The notes: generated by a model from the sequence alone, not told the origin. A stretch of DNA of 64,000 nucleotides from Flagellimonas meishanensis (GCF_019880545.1 NZ_JAINVW010000001.1:310001-374000), one strand, 5' to 3'; shown: positions 44,378-53,690, counted from the first letter of the stretch. Translations and numbers: made by a program.

Positions 44378-46531
44378 ATGCTTCGGTATTTATATCTCTG
44401 TCCCTTTATTCTGCTGATTTCCTGTTCTCAAAACTCCAACCAAACCATCCATGAAGCGTACTTCACCACATGGGAACACTATTTAGGTGATCCTGAACGC
44501 TCCCATTTTTCAACCCTTGATCAAATTGACACGTCCAATGTGGGTAACCTAAAGTTGGCATGGACCTATAAAAGTGGCGGTCTTGAAGAAGGTCGTACCA
44601 CGCAAATCCAAACCAACCCGCTAATCATTGACGACGTGCTCTATGGGGTCAATGCCGCCATACAGTTGTTTGCCATAGATGCCAGAACGGGCAAAGAACT
44701 ATGGAAATTCAATCCAGCTACAAAAGATGATTCGGGACTGGGACTTAGCAGGGGGCTCAGCTATTGGGCATCAACAGGGGAAGATCCAGGCCGTATCTTT
44801 TTTAGTTCTGGACCTAAATTATATGCCGTCGATAGTAGAACTGGAAAATCCATTACTGCCTTTGGCGACAAGGGGAGTATTGATCTACGGGATGGCCTTG
44901 GTAGGGACCCTAAACAATTATCCGTGGTCTCCAACACCCCGGGAGCCGTATATAAAAATATATTGATCCAGGGAACGCGTGTAGGTGAGGGTCCGGGCTC
45001 CTCACCCGGTCATATTAGGGCCTATAATGTGTTGACGGGCGACATGGTCTGGACCTTCCATACCATTCCCCAGCCGGGAGAATTTGGACATGATACCTGG
45101 CCCGTTGATGCATTCAAGACCGTAGGAGGTGCCAACAGTTGGCCAGGAATGGCGTTGGATGGGGAACGAGGTATAGTTTACATTCCCACCGGGTCGGCTG
45201 CCTACGACTGGTACGGAGGCGACCGGACAGGGGCCAACCTGTTCGCCAATTCACTGCTCGCCCTTAAGGCAGATACAGGGGAACGGCTCTGGCATTTTCA
45301 AATGGTACACCACGACATTTGGGACAGGGATTTGCCCGCACCCCCGAATCTTTTGAATATCCATCGCAATGGAGAAATTATTCCGGCTGTTGCCCAAGTA
45401 ACCAAAAGCGGACACATATTTGTCTTTAATAGGATTACGGGCGAGCCTCTTTTTCCCATTGAGGAAAAAGCATATCCCTCTTCAACCTTGCTTGGGGAAA
45501 ATGCCTTTGAAACCCAACCCCTTCCAATAGAGCCAAAACCCTTTGCCCGTCAAATCTTGACGGAGGATGATCTATATGCGCCAGAACGAAAGGCCTTTGT
45601 GGATGATTTGGTCCAGAATGATGGTCCCAGGGAGTATCCCACTGTTTTGGAAAAGTATCTGGAAATTACTTCAAAAGGGCAGTTCATACCAATAGATACA
45701 ACAGGGGTGATCCTGTTTCCTGGGGCGGATGGCGGGGCAGAATGGGGCGGGGCCGCTTTGGACCCACGAGATGGTGTTATGTATGTGAACTCCAATGAAA
45801 TGGCTTGGATCGTAAAAATGAAGGCCATAGGAGGAAAGGGCAATGAAAGTATCGGTCAATCGCTGGCCCAAATTCATTGTTCCCGTTGCCATGGTGGCAA
45901 TTTTCAGGGACTGGCAGGAATCCCGGAACTTCAAAACGTGAAATTGCGTTTAAAACCCGATTCCATTAAAGCAATAATGCGAATGGGGAAAGGTGCCATG
46001 CCCGGCATGCCCAATCTGTCCGATGGTGAAGTCAACGAAATCCTGCGGTTCCTGACCGATATGGAAAAACCTGCGGACCACAGAACTGAACGCATTACCA
46101 TAGATGTGCCCTATTCAATGGCCAGCTTTGCCCGCTTTAAGGACGATAGGGGTTTTCCCGTGGTAAAACCACCATGGGGTACCCTGAATGCCATCGACTT
46201 GAACACCGGAAAATACCTTTGGAAAATTCCGTTGGGGCATGAGGAAAGCCTGGATGATCCCAAAATTCCGGTTTCCGGGCTAGAAAACTACGGTGGTCCG
46301 GTGATTACCGCTGGGGGTGTTTTGTTCATTGCAGCCACCAAGGACGAAAAGATACGCGCCTTCAACATGAAAACGGGGAAACAGCTCTGGGAAGATAAAT
46401 TGCCTGCTGGCGGATATGCCACGCCGGCCACTTATGCGATTGACGGGAAACAATATCTTGTCATTGCCTGCGGAGGCGGAAAAATGGGAACTGCCCCTGG
46501 GGATGAATACCGTGCTTACAGCTTGGAATAA
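44378..46531 (+). CDS. PQQ-dependent dehydrogenase lipoprotein with internal cytochrome c domain
   Basis: A 717-residue quinoprotein, resembling membrane/periplasmic glucose or alcohol dehydrogenases. Signal with lipobox MLRYLYLCPFILLISCSQN. An eight-bladed propeller is expected, with W-type repeats such as LFAIDARTGKELWKFNP and FNRITGEPLFPIEEK. A c-type haem site CSRCHGG sits near residue 501 inside the chain, with distal Met likely in GAMPGMPNLSDGE. It would pass electrons from PQQ to haem. PQQ synthesis genes are not in the window, so the cofactor may be scavenged. Convergent and directly abutting the aldo/keto reductase gene. Confidence 0.88.
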   Translation: MLRYLYLCPFILLISCSQNSNQTIHEAYFTTWEHYLGDPERSHFSTLDQIDTSNVGNLKLAWTYKSGGLEEGRTTQIQTNPLIIDDVLYGVNAAIQLFAIDARTGKELWKFNPATKDDSGLGLSRGLSYWASTGEDPGRIFFSSGPKLYAVDSRTGKSITAFGDKGSIDLRDGLGRDPKQLSVVSNTPGAVYKNILIQGTRVGEGPGSSPGHIRAYNVLTGDMVWTFHTIPQPGEFGHDTWPVDAFKTVGGANSWPGMALDGERGIVYIPTGSAAYDWYGGDRTGANLFANSLLALKADTGERLWHFQMVHHDIWDRDLPAPPNLLNIHRNGEIIPAVAQVTKSGHIFVFNRITGEPLFPIEEKAYPSSTLLGENAFETQPLPIEPKPFARQILTEDDLYAPERKAFVDDLVQNDGPREYPTVLEKYLEITSKGQFIPIDTTGVILFPGADGGAEWGGAALDPRDGVMYVNSNEMAWIVKMKAIGGKGNESIGQSLAQIHCSRCHGGNFQGLAGIPELQNVKLRLKPDSIKAIMRMGKGAMPGMPNLSDGEVNEILRFLTDMEKPADHRTERITIDVPYSMASFARFKDDRGFPVVKPPWGTLNAIDLNTGKYLWKIPLGHEESLDDPKIPVSGLENYGGPVITAGGVLFIAATKDEKIRAFNMKTGKQLWEDKLPAGGYATPATYAIDGKQYLVIACGGGKMGTAPGDEYRAYSLE

Positions 46532-47572
46532 TCAGGGAGCAGGATTCGGAATGGCCTTGTGGATTTCCTCAATCCCCTTTAATACCTCCTCCGATGGTTC
46601 CAGGTCAATACTTTCAATATTCTCCTTGAGCTGTTCCATGGTCGTGGCCCCAATGATGTTACTGGTAACGAATGGGCGGGTGTTCACAAAGGCCAAGGCC
46701 ATTTGGGCCATGCTCAATCCGTGTTCACTGGCTAGTTCTGCGTATTTTTTGGTGGCTTCCACGGCAGTTTCACCACTGTATCGATTATAGTTTGGAAACA
46801 GTGTCACCCTCGCTTTTCTCGGAGGCACCTCGCTCAAGTATTTTCCACTCAAAACCCCAAATCCCAGTGGGGAATAGGCCAACAGCCTAAGCCCTTCCCG
46901 CATGGAAACTTCAGAAAGTCCCACTTCAAAAAGGCGGTTCAGCAAGCTGTATGGATTTTGAATGGTCAACATTCTGGGCAGGCTCTGGTGGACTTTGCTT
47001 TCTTCCAAAAACCGCATGGCACCCCAAGGTGTTTCATTGGAAAGTCCCACGTGCCGTATCTTTCCTTCTTCAATTAGATCGCGCAGTGTTTCCAAAACCT
47101 GATGGATGTTGTCTTCCCAGGCATCAATATAATGGGCATTGTAGCCGCGTTGCCCAAAATAGTTGGTGTTCCGCTCCGGCCAATGCAATTGGTACAGGTC
47201 TATATAATCCGTCTGGAGCCGCTTCAGGCTGCCTTCCACCGCAGAGATTATGGATTCCTTGCTGAATCCTGTGGTTCGAATAAACTTGGTGAACTCTGCC
47301 CTTCCGGCAATCTTTGAGGCCAACACCACTTTGTCGCGGTTTCCAGTTTTTTTGAACCAATTTCCAATAATTTCCTCGGTTACCGCATACAGCTCCTTTT
47401 TAGCTGGGATGGGATAAAGCTCGGCCGTATCAAAAAAATTGACGCCCTGGTCCAGGGCATAATCCATCTGTTCATGCCCCTGCTCCTCGGTGTTCTGTCT
47501 TCCCCAAGTCATTGTTCCCAAACAAATTTTGCTCACTCTAATGTCGGTGTGCGGCAGTCGGGTATATTTCAT
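46532..47572 (-). CDS. aldo/keto reductase (Tas-like)
   Basis: A 346-residue NADPH-dependent TIM-barrel oxidoreductase. Catalytic tetrad candidates: Asp48 and Tyr53 in FFDTAELYP, Lys in VLASKIAG, His in YQLHWPER. The insert around IDAWEDNIHQVLETLRDL and the segment TIQNPYSLLNRLFE resemble Tas/YajO-type proteins. Physiological substrate unknown. Alone on its strand, with convergent and upstream neighbours unrelated. Confidence 0.9.
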   Translation of the reverse strand: MKYTRLPHTDIRVSKICLGTMTWGRQNTEEQGHEQMDYALDQGVNFFDTAELYPIPAKKELYAVTEEIIGNWFKKTGNRDKVVLASKIAGRAEFTKFIRTTGFSKESIISAVEGSLKRLQTDYIDLYQLHWPERNTNYFGQRGYNAHYIDAWEDNIHQVLETLRDLIEEGKIRHVGLSNETPWGAMRFLEESKVHQSLPRMLTIQNPYSLLNRLFEVGLSEVSMREGLRLLAYSPLGFGVLSGKYLSEVPPRKARVTLFPNYNRYSGETAVEATKKYAELASEHGLSMAQMALAFVNTRPFVTSNIIGATTMEQLKENIESIDLEPSEEVLKGIEEIHKAIPNPAP

Positions 47573-47632
47573 GCACTATTTTTTGAAATTGTTATTAATC
47601 TTGGCTCCTATTTTCCAACACTTGCAAATCTA

Positions 47633-48394
47633 CTATTCTACTTCCAAAAGAATGGGGCAATGATCACTATGCTTTGCATTTGATAGGATCACGGAACGTT
47701 TTAACCTGTTTTGCAGGGATTCGTTGACCATACCATAATCCAAACGCCAGCCTTTGTTATTGGCTCTGGCATTGGCACGGTAACTCCACCACGTGTAATT
47801 ATCGGGTTCTTTGTTGAAATGTCGAAAACTGTCTATAAAACCGCTTTTGATGAAGTTCCCTATCCACTCCCGTTCCACAGGTAAAAATCCGGATACATTT
47901 TTGTTGCGCACTGGGTCATGAATGTCGATGGCTTCGTGGCAAATATTGTAATCCCCACAAACAATAAGGTTGGGACGTTCCTTTCTCAGGGCATCCGCAT
48001 ATTTTTGAAAATCGGCCATGTAAGTCAACTTGTGTTCCAATCGGTCCAAATTGGTGCCTGAGGGCAAATACATGCTCATTACTGAAACATCCCCAAAATC
48101 GGCCCGGAGGTTCCGCCCTTCAAAATCCATGTAATCAATGCCCGTTCCGTATTCAACGTGATCAGGTTCCTTTTTGCACAGGAGCGCCACCCCACTGTAT
48201 CCCTTTTTCTGGGCACTGAACCAATAGTGATGCCCATAGCCGATTTCCTCCAACACCGATACATCCACCTGCTCCTTCATGGCTTTGGTCTCCTGAAGGC
48301 AGACCACATCGGCATCCACGGTTTGCAACCATTCCGCAAAACCCTTATTTATTGCGGCCCTAATCCCATTTACATTATACGATACTATTTTCAT
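47633..48394 (-). CDS. xth: exodeoxyribonuclease III
   Basis: A 253-residue AP endonuclease/3'-5' exonuclease of the ExoIII/APE1 family. The ATG at 48394 gives MKIVSYNVNGIRAAINKGF, the conserved start; an upstream ATG adds nine residues and overlaps the promoter. Metal and catalytic motifs: LQETKA (Glu), VCGDYNICHEAIDIH (Asp/Asn), RLDYGMVNES and the terminal SDHCPILLEVE with the catalytic Asp-His. Confidence 0.96.
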   Translation of the reverse strand: MKIVSYNVNGIRAAINKGFAEWLQTVDADVVCLQETKAMKEQVDVSVLEEIGYGHHYWFSAQKKGYSGVALLCKKEPDHVEYGTGIDYMDFEGRNLRADFGDVSVMSMYLPSGTNLDRLEHKLTYMADFQKYADALRKERPNLIVCGDYNICHEAIDIHDPVRNKNVSGFLPVEREWIGNFIKSGFIDSFRHFNKEPDNYTWWSYRANARANNKGWRLDYGMVNESLQNRLKRSVILSNAKHSDHCPILLEVE

Positions 48395-48408
48395 CACAAA
48401 GCTTTGCC

Positions 48409-48416
48409 CAAAAATA
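48409..48416 (-). promoter_or_regulatory. -7 element of xth
   Basis: Minus-strand TATTTTTG, predicted leader of about 10 bases. Confidence 0.55.
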
Positions 48417-48520
48417 GCCATTGTAGCCGGGTTCTTAAAATGAGCTTTTTGTCCAACATCCCTTAACTTTGGTTTATGGAACGCAAATTGCTTGTTCTAT
48501 TACAGATCAAAACCTCTACA

Positions 48521-49039
48521 ATGAAAAAGTTACTGCTTTTGGGCCTTCTCTTTTACAGCCAACTTAGTTTAGCGCAAGCCTATCCCGACTTATCCAACGA
48601 TAGCGAGATCAAGTTCAACATAGGTCTTTTTTTGGCCACCACAACTGTCGAAGGATCTTATGAATACTTTCTTAGTGAAGACACCAGTATTGGCGGCACA
48701 GTTTATTTTGACGACGATGCCACCGATTACAATGGCAACTTTGGAATTGGACCCAACTTCAGGGCCTATTTTGGCTATCAGCCCCGTAGTGGTTTTTTTG
48801 CAGAGGCGTTTGGACTCTACTACACAGGGGAAGATAATGATAACGAGGACCCCTTGAACCCAAGAAACGGCGAGTTTAGTACACTTGCCCTCGGACTTGG
48901 GCTGGGCAACAAATGGGTCACCCGGAGTCAAAAATTCAGTTTGGAGGTTTTTGCGGGATTTGGCAGAAACATCAATCCTGAGGATTTTCAGGACGATTTT
49001 ATGTATCGAGGGGGGCTCTCCATTGGTTTTAGGTTTTAA
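48521..49039 (+). CDS. outer-membrane beta-barrel protein
   Basis: A 172-residue exported protein. The ATG at 48521 gives MKKLLLLGLLFYSQLSLAQ, a clear signal peptide; an upstream ATG at 48476 would place 15 polar residues in front. The rest alternates short beta strands with Gly/Asp turns (IKFNIGLFLATTTVEGSYEYF, EVFAGFGRNI) and ends GGLSIGFRF with a terminal Phe typical of outer-membrane barrels. Eight strands are plausible. Function unknown. Confidence 0.78.
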   Translation: MKKLLLLGLLFYSQLSLAQAYPDLSNDSEIKFNIGLFLATTTVEGSYEYFLSEDTSIGGTVYFDDDATDYNGNFGIGPNFRAYFGYQPRSGFFAEAFGLYYTGEDNDNEDPLNPRNGEFSTLALGLGLGNKWVTRSQKFSLEVFAGFGRNINPEDFQDDFMYRGGLSIGFRF

Positions 49040-49048
49040 CTTTATCAA

Positions 49049-49603
49049 ATGAAAGCATTACTTCTTATAGACATTCAACAGGGATTGCAGGAGGTTGGTT
49101 TTTATGGGACCGAGCGCAACAATCCCCAAGCTGAATCCAACAGCCACACTATTCTTGAAGCTTTCCGCAGTAAGGGTTGGCCAATTTTTCACATTCAGCA
49201 CTGCTCCACCAATCCGGATTCCCCACTGCATCCGAGCAAAAAAGGGAATGCTTTTTATCCAGCCGTTCAACCCAAGGAGGGTGAGCCGGTGATCCAAAAA
49301 AATGTCAATAGCGCCTTTATTGGAACCGATTTGGAACAGCGGCTTAAAACCCAAAACATATCGGAAGTTGTCATCCTGGGGCTCACCACGGAACATTGTG
49401 TTTCCACTTCAACCCGTATGGCGGCGAACCTGGGCTTTCAAGTTACATTGATATCCGATGCCACTGCCGCTTTCGATAAAATTGGCATCGATGGAAAAAG
49501 AATTCCTGCCGAAGTGATCCACAACACCGCCCTGGCCAATCTGAAAGATGAATTCGCCACTATAAAAACCACGGAGGCATTGTTAGATGTAATAAATAAT
49601 TAG
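49049..49603 (+). CDS. isochorismatase-family cysteine hydrolase
   Basis: A 184-residue cysteine hydrolase. Catalytic triad residues are visible: Asp8 in LLIDIQQG, Lys84 in VIQKNVNSAF and Cys117 in GLTTEHCVSTS. Related to nicotinamidases and isochorismatases; the substrate cannot be assigned. Nine bases after the outer-membrane protein gene. Confidence 0.9.
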   Translation: MKALLLIDIQQGLQEVGFYGTERNNPQAESNSHTILEAFRSKGWPIFHIQHCSTNPDSPLHPSKKGNAFYPAVQPKEGEPVIQKNVNSAFIGTDLEQRLKTQNISEVVILGLTTEHCVSTSTRMAANLGFQVTLISDATAAFDKIGIDGKRIPAEVIHNTALANLKDEFATIKTTEALLDVINN

Positions 49604-49632
49604 TTATTACTTTTATAGGCAATTCATCAATC

Positions 49633-50739
49633 ATGCTGCGCATCTCAATTTCCTTGCTTTTCTGTACACTTTTGATAATCCCCGCTGCCACCGCCCAAGA
49701 AAAACCCCTTAAAGTCGGTGTAGCCGGACTTACCCACACCCACGTGCACTGGATTTTGGGCCGGGAGAATATTGGCGATATAGAAATTGTGGGCATTGCC
49801 GAACCCAATCGCGAACTGGCCCAACGTTATGCGGACCAACATGGTTTTTCTATGGACTTGGTCTACGATTCCCTGGAAGAAATGATCACAGCAACCCAGC
49901 CTGAGGCTGTTACTGCCTTCGGCCCCATTTACGAGCATTTGGAAGTGGTGCAGACCTGTGCACCAAAGGGTATCCATGTAATGGTGGAAAAGCCTTTGGC
50001 CGTGAACATGGACCACGCCAAACAAATGAAGGCCTTGGCCGAAAAACACAACGTCCATCTTCTTACCAATTATGAAACTACATGGTATCCCTCCAATCAC
50101 GAAGCGAAAAAGTTGTTGGAGGCTGACAAAATTGGCGATTTGCGAAAAGTTATCGTTCGTGATGGACACCGGGGACCGGTCAAAATTGGGGTAAACCAAG
50201 AGTTTCTGGACTGGCTACAGGACCCGGTGCAAAACGGTGGTGGGGCCATCACCGACTTTGGCTGCTACGGCGCCAACATGATGACCTGGTTAAAAAAAGG
50301 CAAGAAACCGAACACGGTTACGGCCATTACCCAACAGTTTCAGCCAGAAAACAATCCCAAAGTAGACGATGAAGCCACAATTATTTTGGAATACGATGAT
50401 TGCCAAGCGATTGTCCAGGCCTCTTGGAACTGGCCCATCGGCAGAAAGGACATGGAACTCTATGGCCTAACCGGGGCCATCTATGCGGACAACCGGAACA
50501 CACTTCGTGTGCGCATGGTGGAAGGTTATGATGGCTTTCAAGAAGACAAACTCATACTGGAAGAGCGACCCTCCCCCCATAACGACCCTTTTTCCCTGCT
50601 CGCAGCGGTGGTTCGGGGTAAAATTGTTCTGGAGCCCACGGACCTTTCCGCTTTGGAAAACAACATGACCGTCATGGAGATTTTGGACGCCGCCCGAAAA
50701 AGTGCCCAAAAGGGGAAGACCATACGCCTTAAAAAATAA
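49633..50739 (+). CDS. exported Gfo/Idh/MocA-family oxidoreductase
   Basis: A 368-residue protein with an N-terminal signal peptide (MLRISISLLFCTLLIIPAATAQ, cleavage near residue 22) before an NAD(P)-binding Rossmann half (LKVGVAGLTHTHVHW) and the family's EKPLAVNMDHAKQM. Central Asp/His-type residues follow in ITDFGCYGANMMTWL. Nucleotide-dependent exported enzymes normally use the Tat system to carry folded cofactor, yet no twin-Arg is seen here. Substrate unknown. Followed directly by a TonB receptor gene, probably one operon. Confidence 0.85.
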   Translation: MLRISISLLFCTLLIIPAATAQEKPLKVGVAGLTHTHVHWILGRENIGDIEIVGIAEPNRELAQRYADQHGFSMDLVYDSLEEMITATQPEAVTAFGPIYEHLEVVQTCAPKGIHVMVEKPLAVNMDHAKQMKALAEKHNVHLLTNYETTWYPSNHEAKKLLEADKIGDLRKVIVRDGHRGPVKIGVNQEFLDWLQDPVQNGGGAITDFGCYGANMMTWLKKGKKPNTVTAITQQFQPENNPKVDDEATIILEYDDCQAIVQASWNWPIGRKDMELYGLTGAIYADNRNTLRVRMVEGYDGFQEDKLILEERPSPHNDPFSLLAAVVRGKIVLEPTDLSALENNMTVMEILDAARKSAQKGKTIRLKK

Positions 50740-50748
50740 TTGTTTCCC

Positions 50749-52827
50749 ATGCCTGAATTCAAACTCCGTTCACTTTTAGGGTTTTTACTGCTTCTGCTCT
50801 CGGGCCATGTCGCTTTGGCACAACAAACCCAACAAGATTCCATCACCCAATTGGATGAGATTATTTTGTTGGAAGAAATCACTCCCAAAAAAGCAACAGG
50901 TATCACAGCCTCCTCCACTATAAACACCCAAACCTTTGAGCGGTTCAACCCAACTGACATTCCCTCCGCCATCAACCAGATTTCAGGGGTGTATGTGCTT
51001 TCCGGCGCACTTAATACCAACCGTATCACCATTCGTGGGGTGGGAGCGCGAACCCCTTTTGGAACGGACAAGCTCCGTCTTTACTTTAATGGCATTCCTG
51101 TGACCAACGGCACAGGTTTTTCCACCATTGAAGCGTTCGACTTGGAAAATTTGGGTTCCCTAGAGGTCATTAAAGGGCCAAAGGGAACTGCCTATGGTTC
51201 CAACTTGGGCGGTGCGATTCTGCTCAATACCAAACTGGCCCCAGAGGGCGGCACACGTTTCGTGAACAACTTCACAGTGGGTTCCTTCAATATGTTCAAG
51301 AACAACCTCTCGTTTAGTCATCAAGAAAAAAAGTTTGGCGTCAAGGTAAGTTACAATCATTTGGAAACTGATGGCTTCCGACAGAACAACCGCTTTGTCC
51401 GTGATGGCCTTTTGGTGAATTCCCATGTCTCCCTAAGTTCCAAAAGCACCTTGGGCTTTTTGCTGAACTATATTGATTATACAGCACAAATACCCAGTTC
51501 CATCAGTGCTACGGATTTTCGAGAAGACCCTCGGAGGGCTGCTGCCAACTGGTTGGCCGCACGGGGCTTTGAGGCCAACAAATATACGTTGGCTGGTTTG
51601 TACCATCACTACGAGCTATCTAACAAATTGAAAAACACCACCAGCGTTTTTTATACCTACTTGGACCATGACGAACCCCGGCCGTTCAATATTTTGGAAG
51701 AATTTACCAACGGCTTTGGGTTCCGAAGTGTTTTTGAGGGCACTTTGGGTGAAGCCGAATATTCGTTGGGCGGGGAACTCTACAAGGACGAATACGAATG
51801 GGACACCTTCCAAAATCTGTTTCGGGACAGGGACGGAGATGGTAGTTTCAAGGGGGCCCAAATCAGCGATAACAAGGAATTCCGGACGCAATTGAACCTA
51901 TTTGGAACCTTCACCTATCCTTTTACTTCGCAGTTTTCAGCGCAGTTGGGGCTCAATGTCAACAAAACGGACTACGATTTTCGGGATTTGTTCAACACGG
52001 GGACGGACAACACCTCCGCGGAACGTGATTTTGACCCTATTGTGCTCCCCAGTTTTGGATTGCTCTACCAGTTTGGCCAAGGACAACTCTACGCCAACGT
52101 AAGCCGCGGGTTTTCCAACCCCAGTCTGGAGGAGACCCTGACCCCAGATGGCATCATCAATCCCGATATTACCCAAGAAACGGGAATCAGCTACGAACTC
52201 GGGGGGCAAGCACAGCTTTTTGACAGCAAGTTGCGGGTAGCAGCCACGCTCTACCGTATGGACATCAAGAATTTATTGGTGGCCCAACGAGTGGGCGAAG
52301 ACCAGTTTGTGGGGCGAAATGCGGGCGAAACCCAACATCAAGGTTTGGAACTGGGTGCCAAATACCGCTTGTTGGTGGATAAGACATTGGTTATCGCACC
52401 CTATATAAGCTATACGCTAAACGACCACAAGTTTGTGGATTTTGTGGATGGCGACAACGACTTTTCGGGAAATCCGCTGACCGGGGTTCCCAAACACCGC
52501 ATCAGTTCCGGGATTGATGTGGTGCACAAGGAGGGTTTTCGCGCCAACCTAACCCACCTGTTTGTGGACGATATTCCCCTGACCGATGCCAATACCCTGC
52601 GCAGTGAGGCCTTTAATGTGTTCAACGCCCGATTGAGCTACCAAACCCCTTTGGCGAAGCACTTTTCCCTGGGGGTGCATGCGGGCGTGAACAATATCTT
52701 TGACACCCGCTTTGCCCAATCCGTGTTGATCAACGCCGTGGGCTTTGGCGGCAGTGAGCCCCGCTATTTTTATCCGGGCAATGCCCGCAACTACTATGGA
52801 GGCATTCGACTACAGTATCGTTTATAA
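50749..52827 (+). CDS. TonB-dependent outer membrane receptor
   Basis: A 692-residue receptor without a CarboxypepD domain. The ATG at 50749 (MPEFKLRSLLGFLLLLLSG, signal to about residue 24) is chosen over a TTG at 50740. TonB-box-like LDEIILLEE near residue 35, plug at about 50-165 with LEVIKGPKGTAYGSNLGGAIL, and barrel to the terminal Leu of IRLQYRL. More like siderophore/vitamin receptors than SusC. Nine bases after the Gfo/Idh gene, so substrate import and oxidation may be linked. The AT-rich island starts right after the stop. Confidence 0.92.
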   Translation: MPEFKLRSLLGFLLLLLSGHVALAQQTQQDSITQLDEIILLEEITPKKATGITASSTINTQTFERFNPTDIPSAINQISGVYVLSGALNTNRITIRGVGARTPFGTDKLRLYFNGIPVTNGTGFSTIEAFDLENLGSLEVIKGPKGTAYGSNLGGAILLNTKLAPEGGTRFVNNFTVGSFNMFKNNLSFSHQEKKFGVKVSYNHLETDGFRQNNRFVRDGLLVNSHVSLSSKSTLGFLLNYIDYTAQIPSSISATDFREDPRRAAANWLAARGFEANKYTLAGLYHHYELSNKLKNTTSVFYTYLDHDEPRPFNILEEFTNGFGFRSVFEGTLGEAEYSLGGELYKDEYEWDTFQNLFRDRDGDGSFKGAQISDNKEFRTQLNLFGTFTYPFTSQFSAQLGLNVNKTDYDFRDLFNTGTDNTSAERDFDPIVLPSFGLLYQFGQGQLYANVSRGFSNPSLEETLTPDGIINPDITQETGISYELGGQAQLFDSKLRVAATLYRMDIKNLLVAQRVGEDQFVGRNAGETQHQGLELGAKYRLLVDKTLVIAPYISYTLNDHKFVDFVDGDNDFSGNPLTGVPKHRISSGIDVVHKEGFRANLTHLFVDDIPLTDANTLRSEAFNVFNARLSYQTPLAKHFSLGVHAGVNNIFDTRFAQSVLINAVGFGGSEPRYFYPGNARNYYGGIRLQYRL

Positions 52828-52830
52828 ACG
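52819..52830. repeat. 12-nt palindrome at the end of the TonB receptor gene
   Basis: CGTTTATAAACG, overlapping the stop codon of the receptor gene at the left edge of the AT-rich island. No T-run follows it, so it is not an obvious terminator. Confidence 0.5.
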
Positions 52831-52880
52831 TAAGGATAAATCGTACAAAATATAACGTTTATCTGCTATATTTGGGAAAC

Positions 52881-52901
52881 AGCGATGTAAAATACATTGC
52901 T
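52881..52901. repeat. hairpin AGCGATGTA/TACATTGCT at the left of the cassette-like island
   Basis: Nine-bp stem with one G-T pair and loop AAA, immediately followed by ATACACTAG and GTTATA just before the next gene. A related ATACACCAG...GTTATA occurs before the third gene of the island. Confidence 0.55.
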
Positions 52902-52924
52902 ATACACTAGTTCTCAGTTATATT

Positions 52925-53473
52925 ATGAAAAACTATTTGTTCACATTTTTAATTCTTCAATCAATTTACAGTTTAGCTCAAAATGAAAAATTGATTTTGA
53001 CTGAAAGTGCGAATAATTTATGGTTTGAATCTCTGAATTCGATAGAAACACTTGAAGGGAAAATTAAATTAATAAATGAAAGACTGACTAATGATGTGAA
53101 CGTTTATGTTGAGTGGAGTTTTTCGGACGGAATAGCCGTTTCGAGATTTCCAAAATTGGACAGTATTCGGAAAATTAGATCTAAAGGGTTTTGTAAACCA
53201 CTTTACTTGGTAAAATACAAGGATGATGTAATAGCATTCAGAATTGAAAATCCAATAAATTCTGAACTTACTGATTCTGTAACCGAGCTTATTCCAGAAA
53301 ATAATATTCGCAATGTGATAATATGGACAGATGATAAGAGACAAGCATTGTATGGAACGAGTGCAGATTGCGGAGTGATTATGTTGGAATTAAAAAAGAA
53401 GAAAGTATTTAAAGCATTCAAAAAGCTAAATCTACCGAATAGAAAATACGATGAGATTTCCAATTATAAATGA
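52925..53473 (+). CDS. secreted TonB-plug-like small protein
   Basis: A 182-residue exported protein (signal MKNYLFTFLILQSIYSLAQ) coded in clearly AT-rich sequence. Residues 90-160 mimic the TonB-receptor plug: CKPLYLVKYKD in place of the usual PLYVVDG, then IPENNIRNVIIWTDDKRQALYG and TSADCGVIMLELKKK aligning with the plug motif around ALYG...NGVILI. There is no TonB box and no barrel, so it is a free-standing plug-like domain. Neighbours differ in composition. Function unknown. Confidence 0.72.
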   Translation: MKNYLFTFLILQSIYSLAQNEKLILTESANNLWFESLNSIETLEGKIKLINERLTNDVNVYVEWSFSDGIAVSRFPKLDSIRKIRSKGFCKPLYLVKYKDDVIAFRIENPINSELTDSVTELIPENNIRNVIIWTDDKRQALYGTSADCGVIMLELKKKKVFKAFKKLNLPNRKYDEISNYK

Positions 53474-53499
53474 ATATTAAACAGAATCAAACTTAAGAT

Positions 53500-53623
53500 G
53501 GCTATAAGTAATTGCTTGCCTGCCTGTCGGCAGACAGGTTCTCACCTACTTCTGAAAATCTTCGTGCCTGCCTGCAGGCAGGCTTGCAAAGTTAAACGTT
53601 TAACCACGCAATTACTCGTAGCC
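53500..53623. repeat. 124-nt structured repeat with 16-bp inverted arms and nested palindromes
   Basis: Left arm GGCTATAAGTAATTGC (53500-53515) and right arm GCAATTACTCGTAGCC (53608-53623) are inverted copies with two mismatches. Between them lie CCTGTC/GACAGG (53523-53528 with 53533-53538), an 18-nt perfect palindrome GCCTGCCTGCAGGCAGGC (53566-53583), and GTTAAACGTTTAAC (53591-53604). Resembles a REP-like or cassette-recombination-like site. It occupies most of the gap between the plug-like gene and the dehydrogenase gene. Confidence 0.75.
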
Positions 53624-53690
53624 CAACCCGCTGGGAGCTAAGCAAAAGTGCGAAACGAGATTAAAAAAAATTGACAAAGTAGCAGGTATT

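Noticed and set aside
48464..48478. TAACTTTG four bases before an ATG at 48476, suggesting a leaderless start for the outer-membrane protein
   Set aside because: The better start at 48521 gives a clean signal peptide; the -7 element more likely serves a 45-base leader.
53474..53690. A canonical integron attC site
   Set aside because: The GTTAAAC/GTTTAAC cores lie adjacent and not at opposite ends of the structure, and no integrase is visible; only a looser cassette hypothesis is kept.
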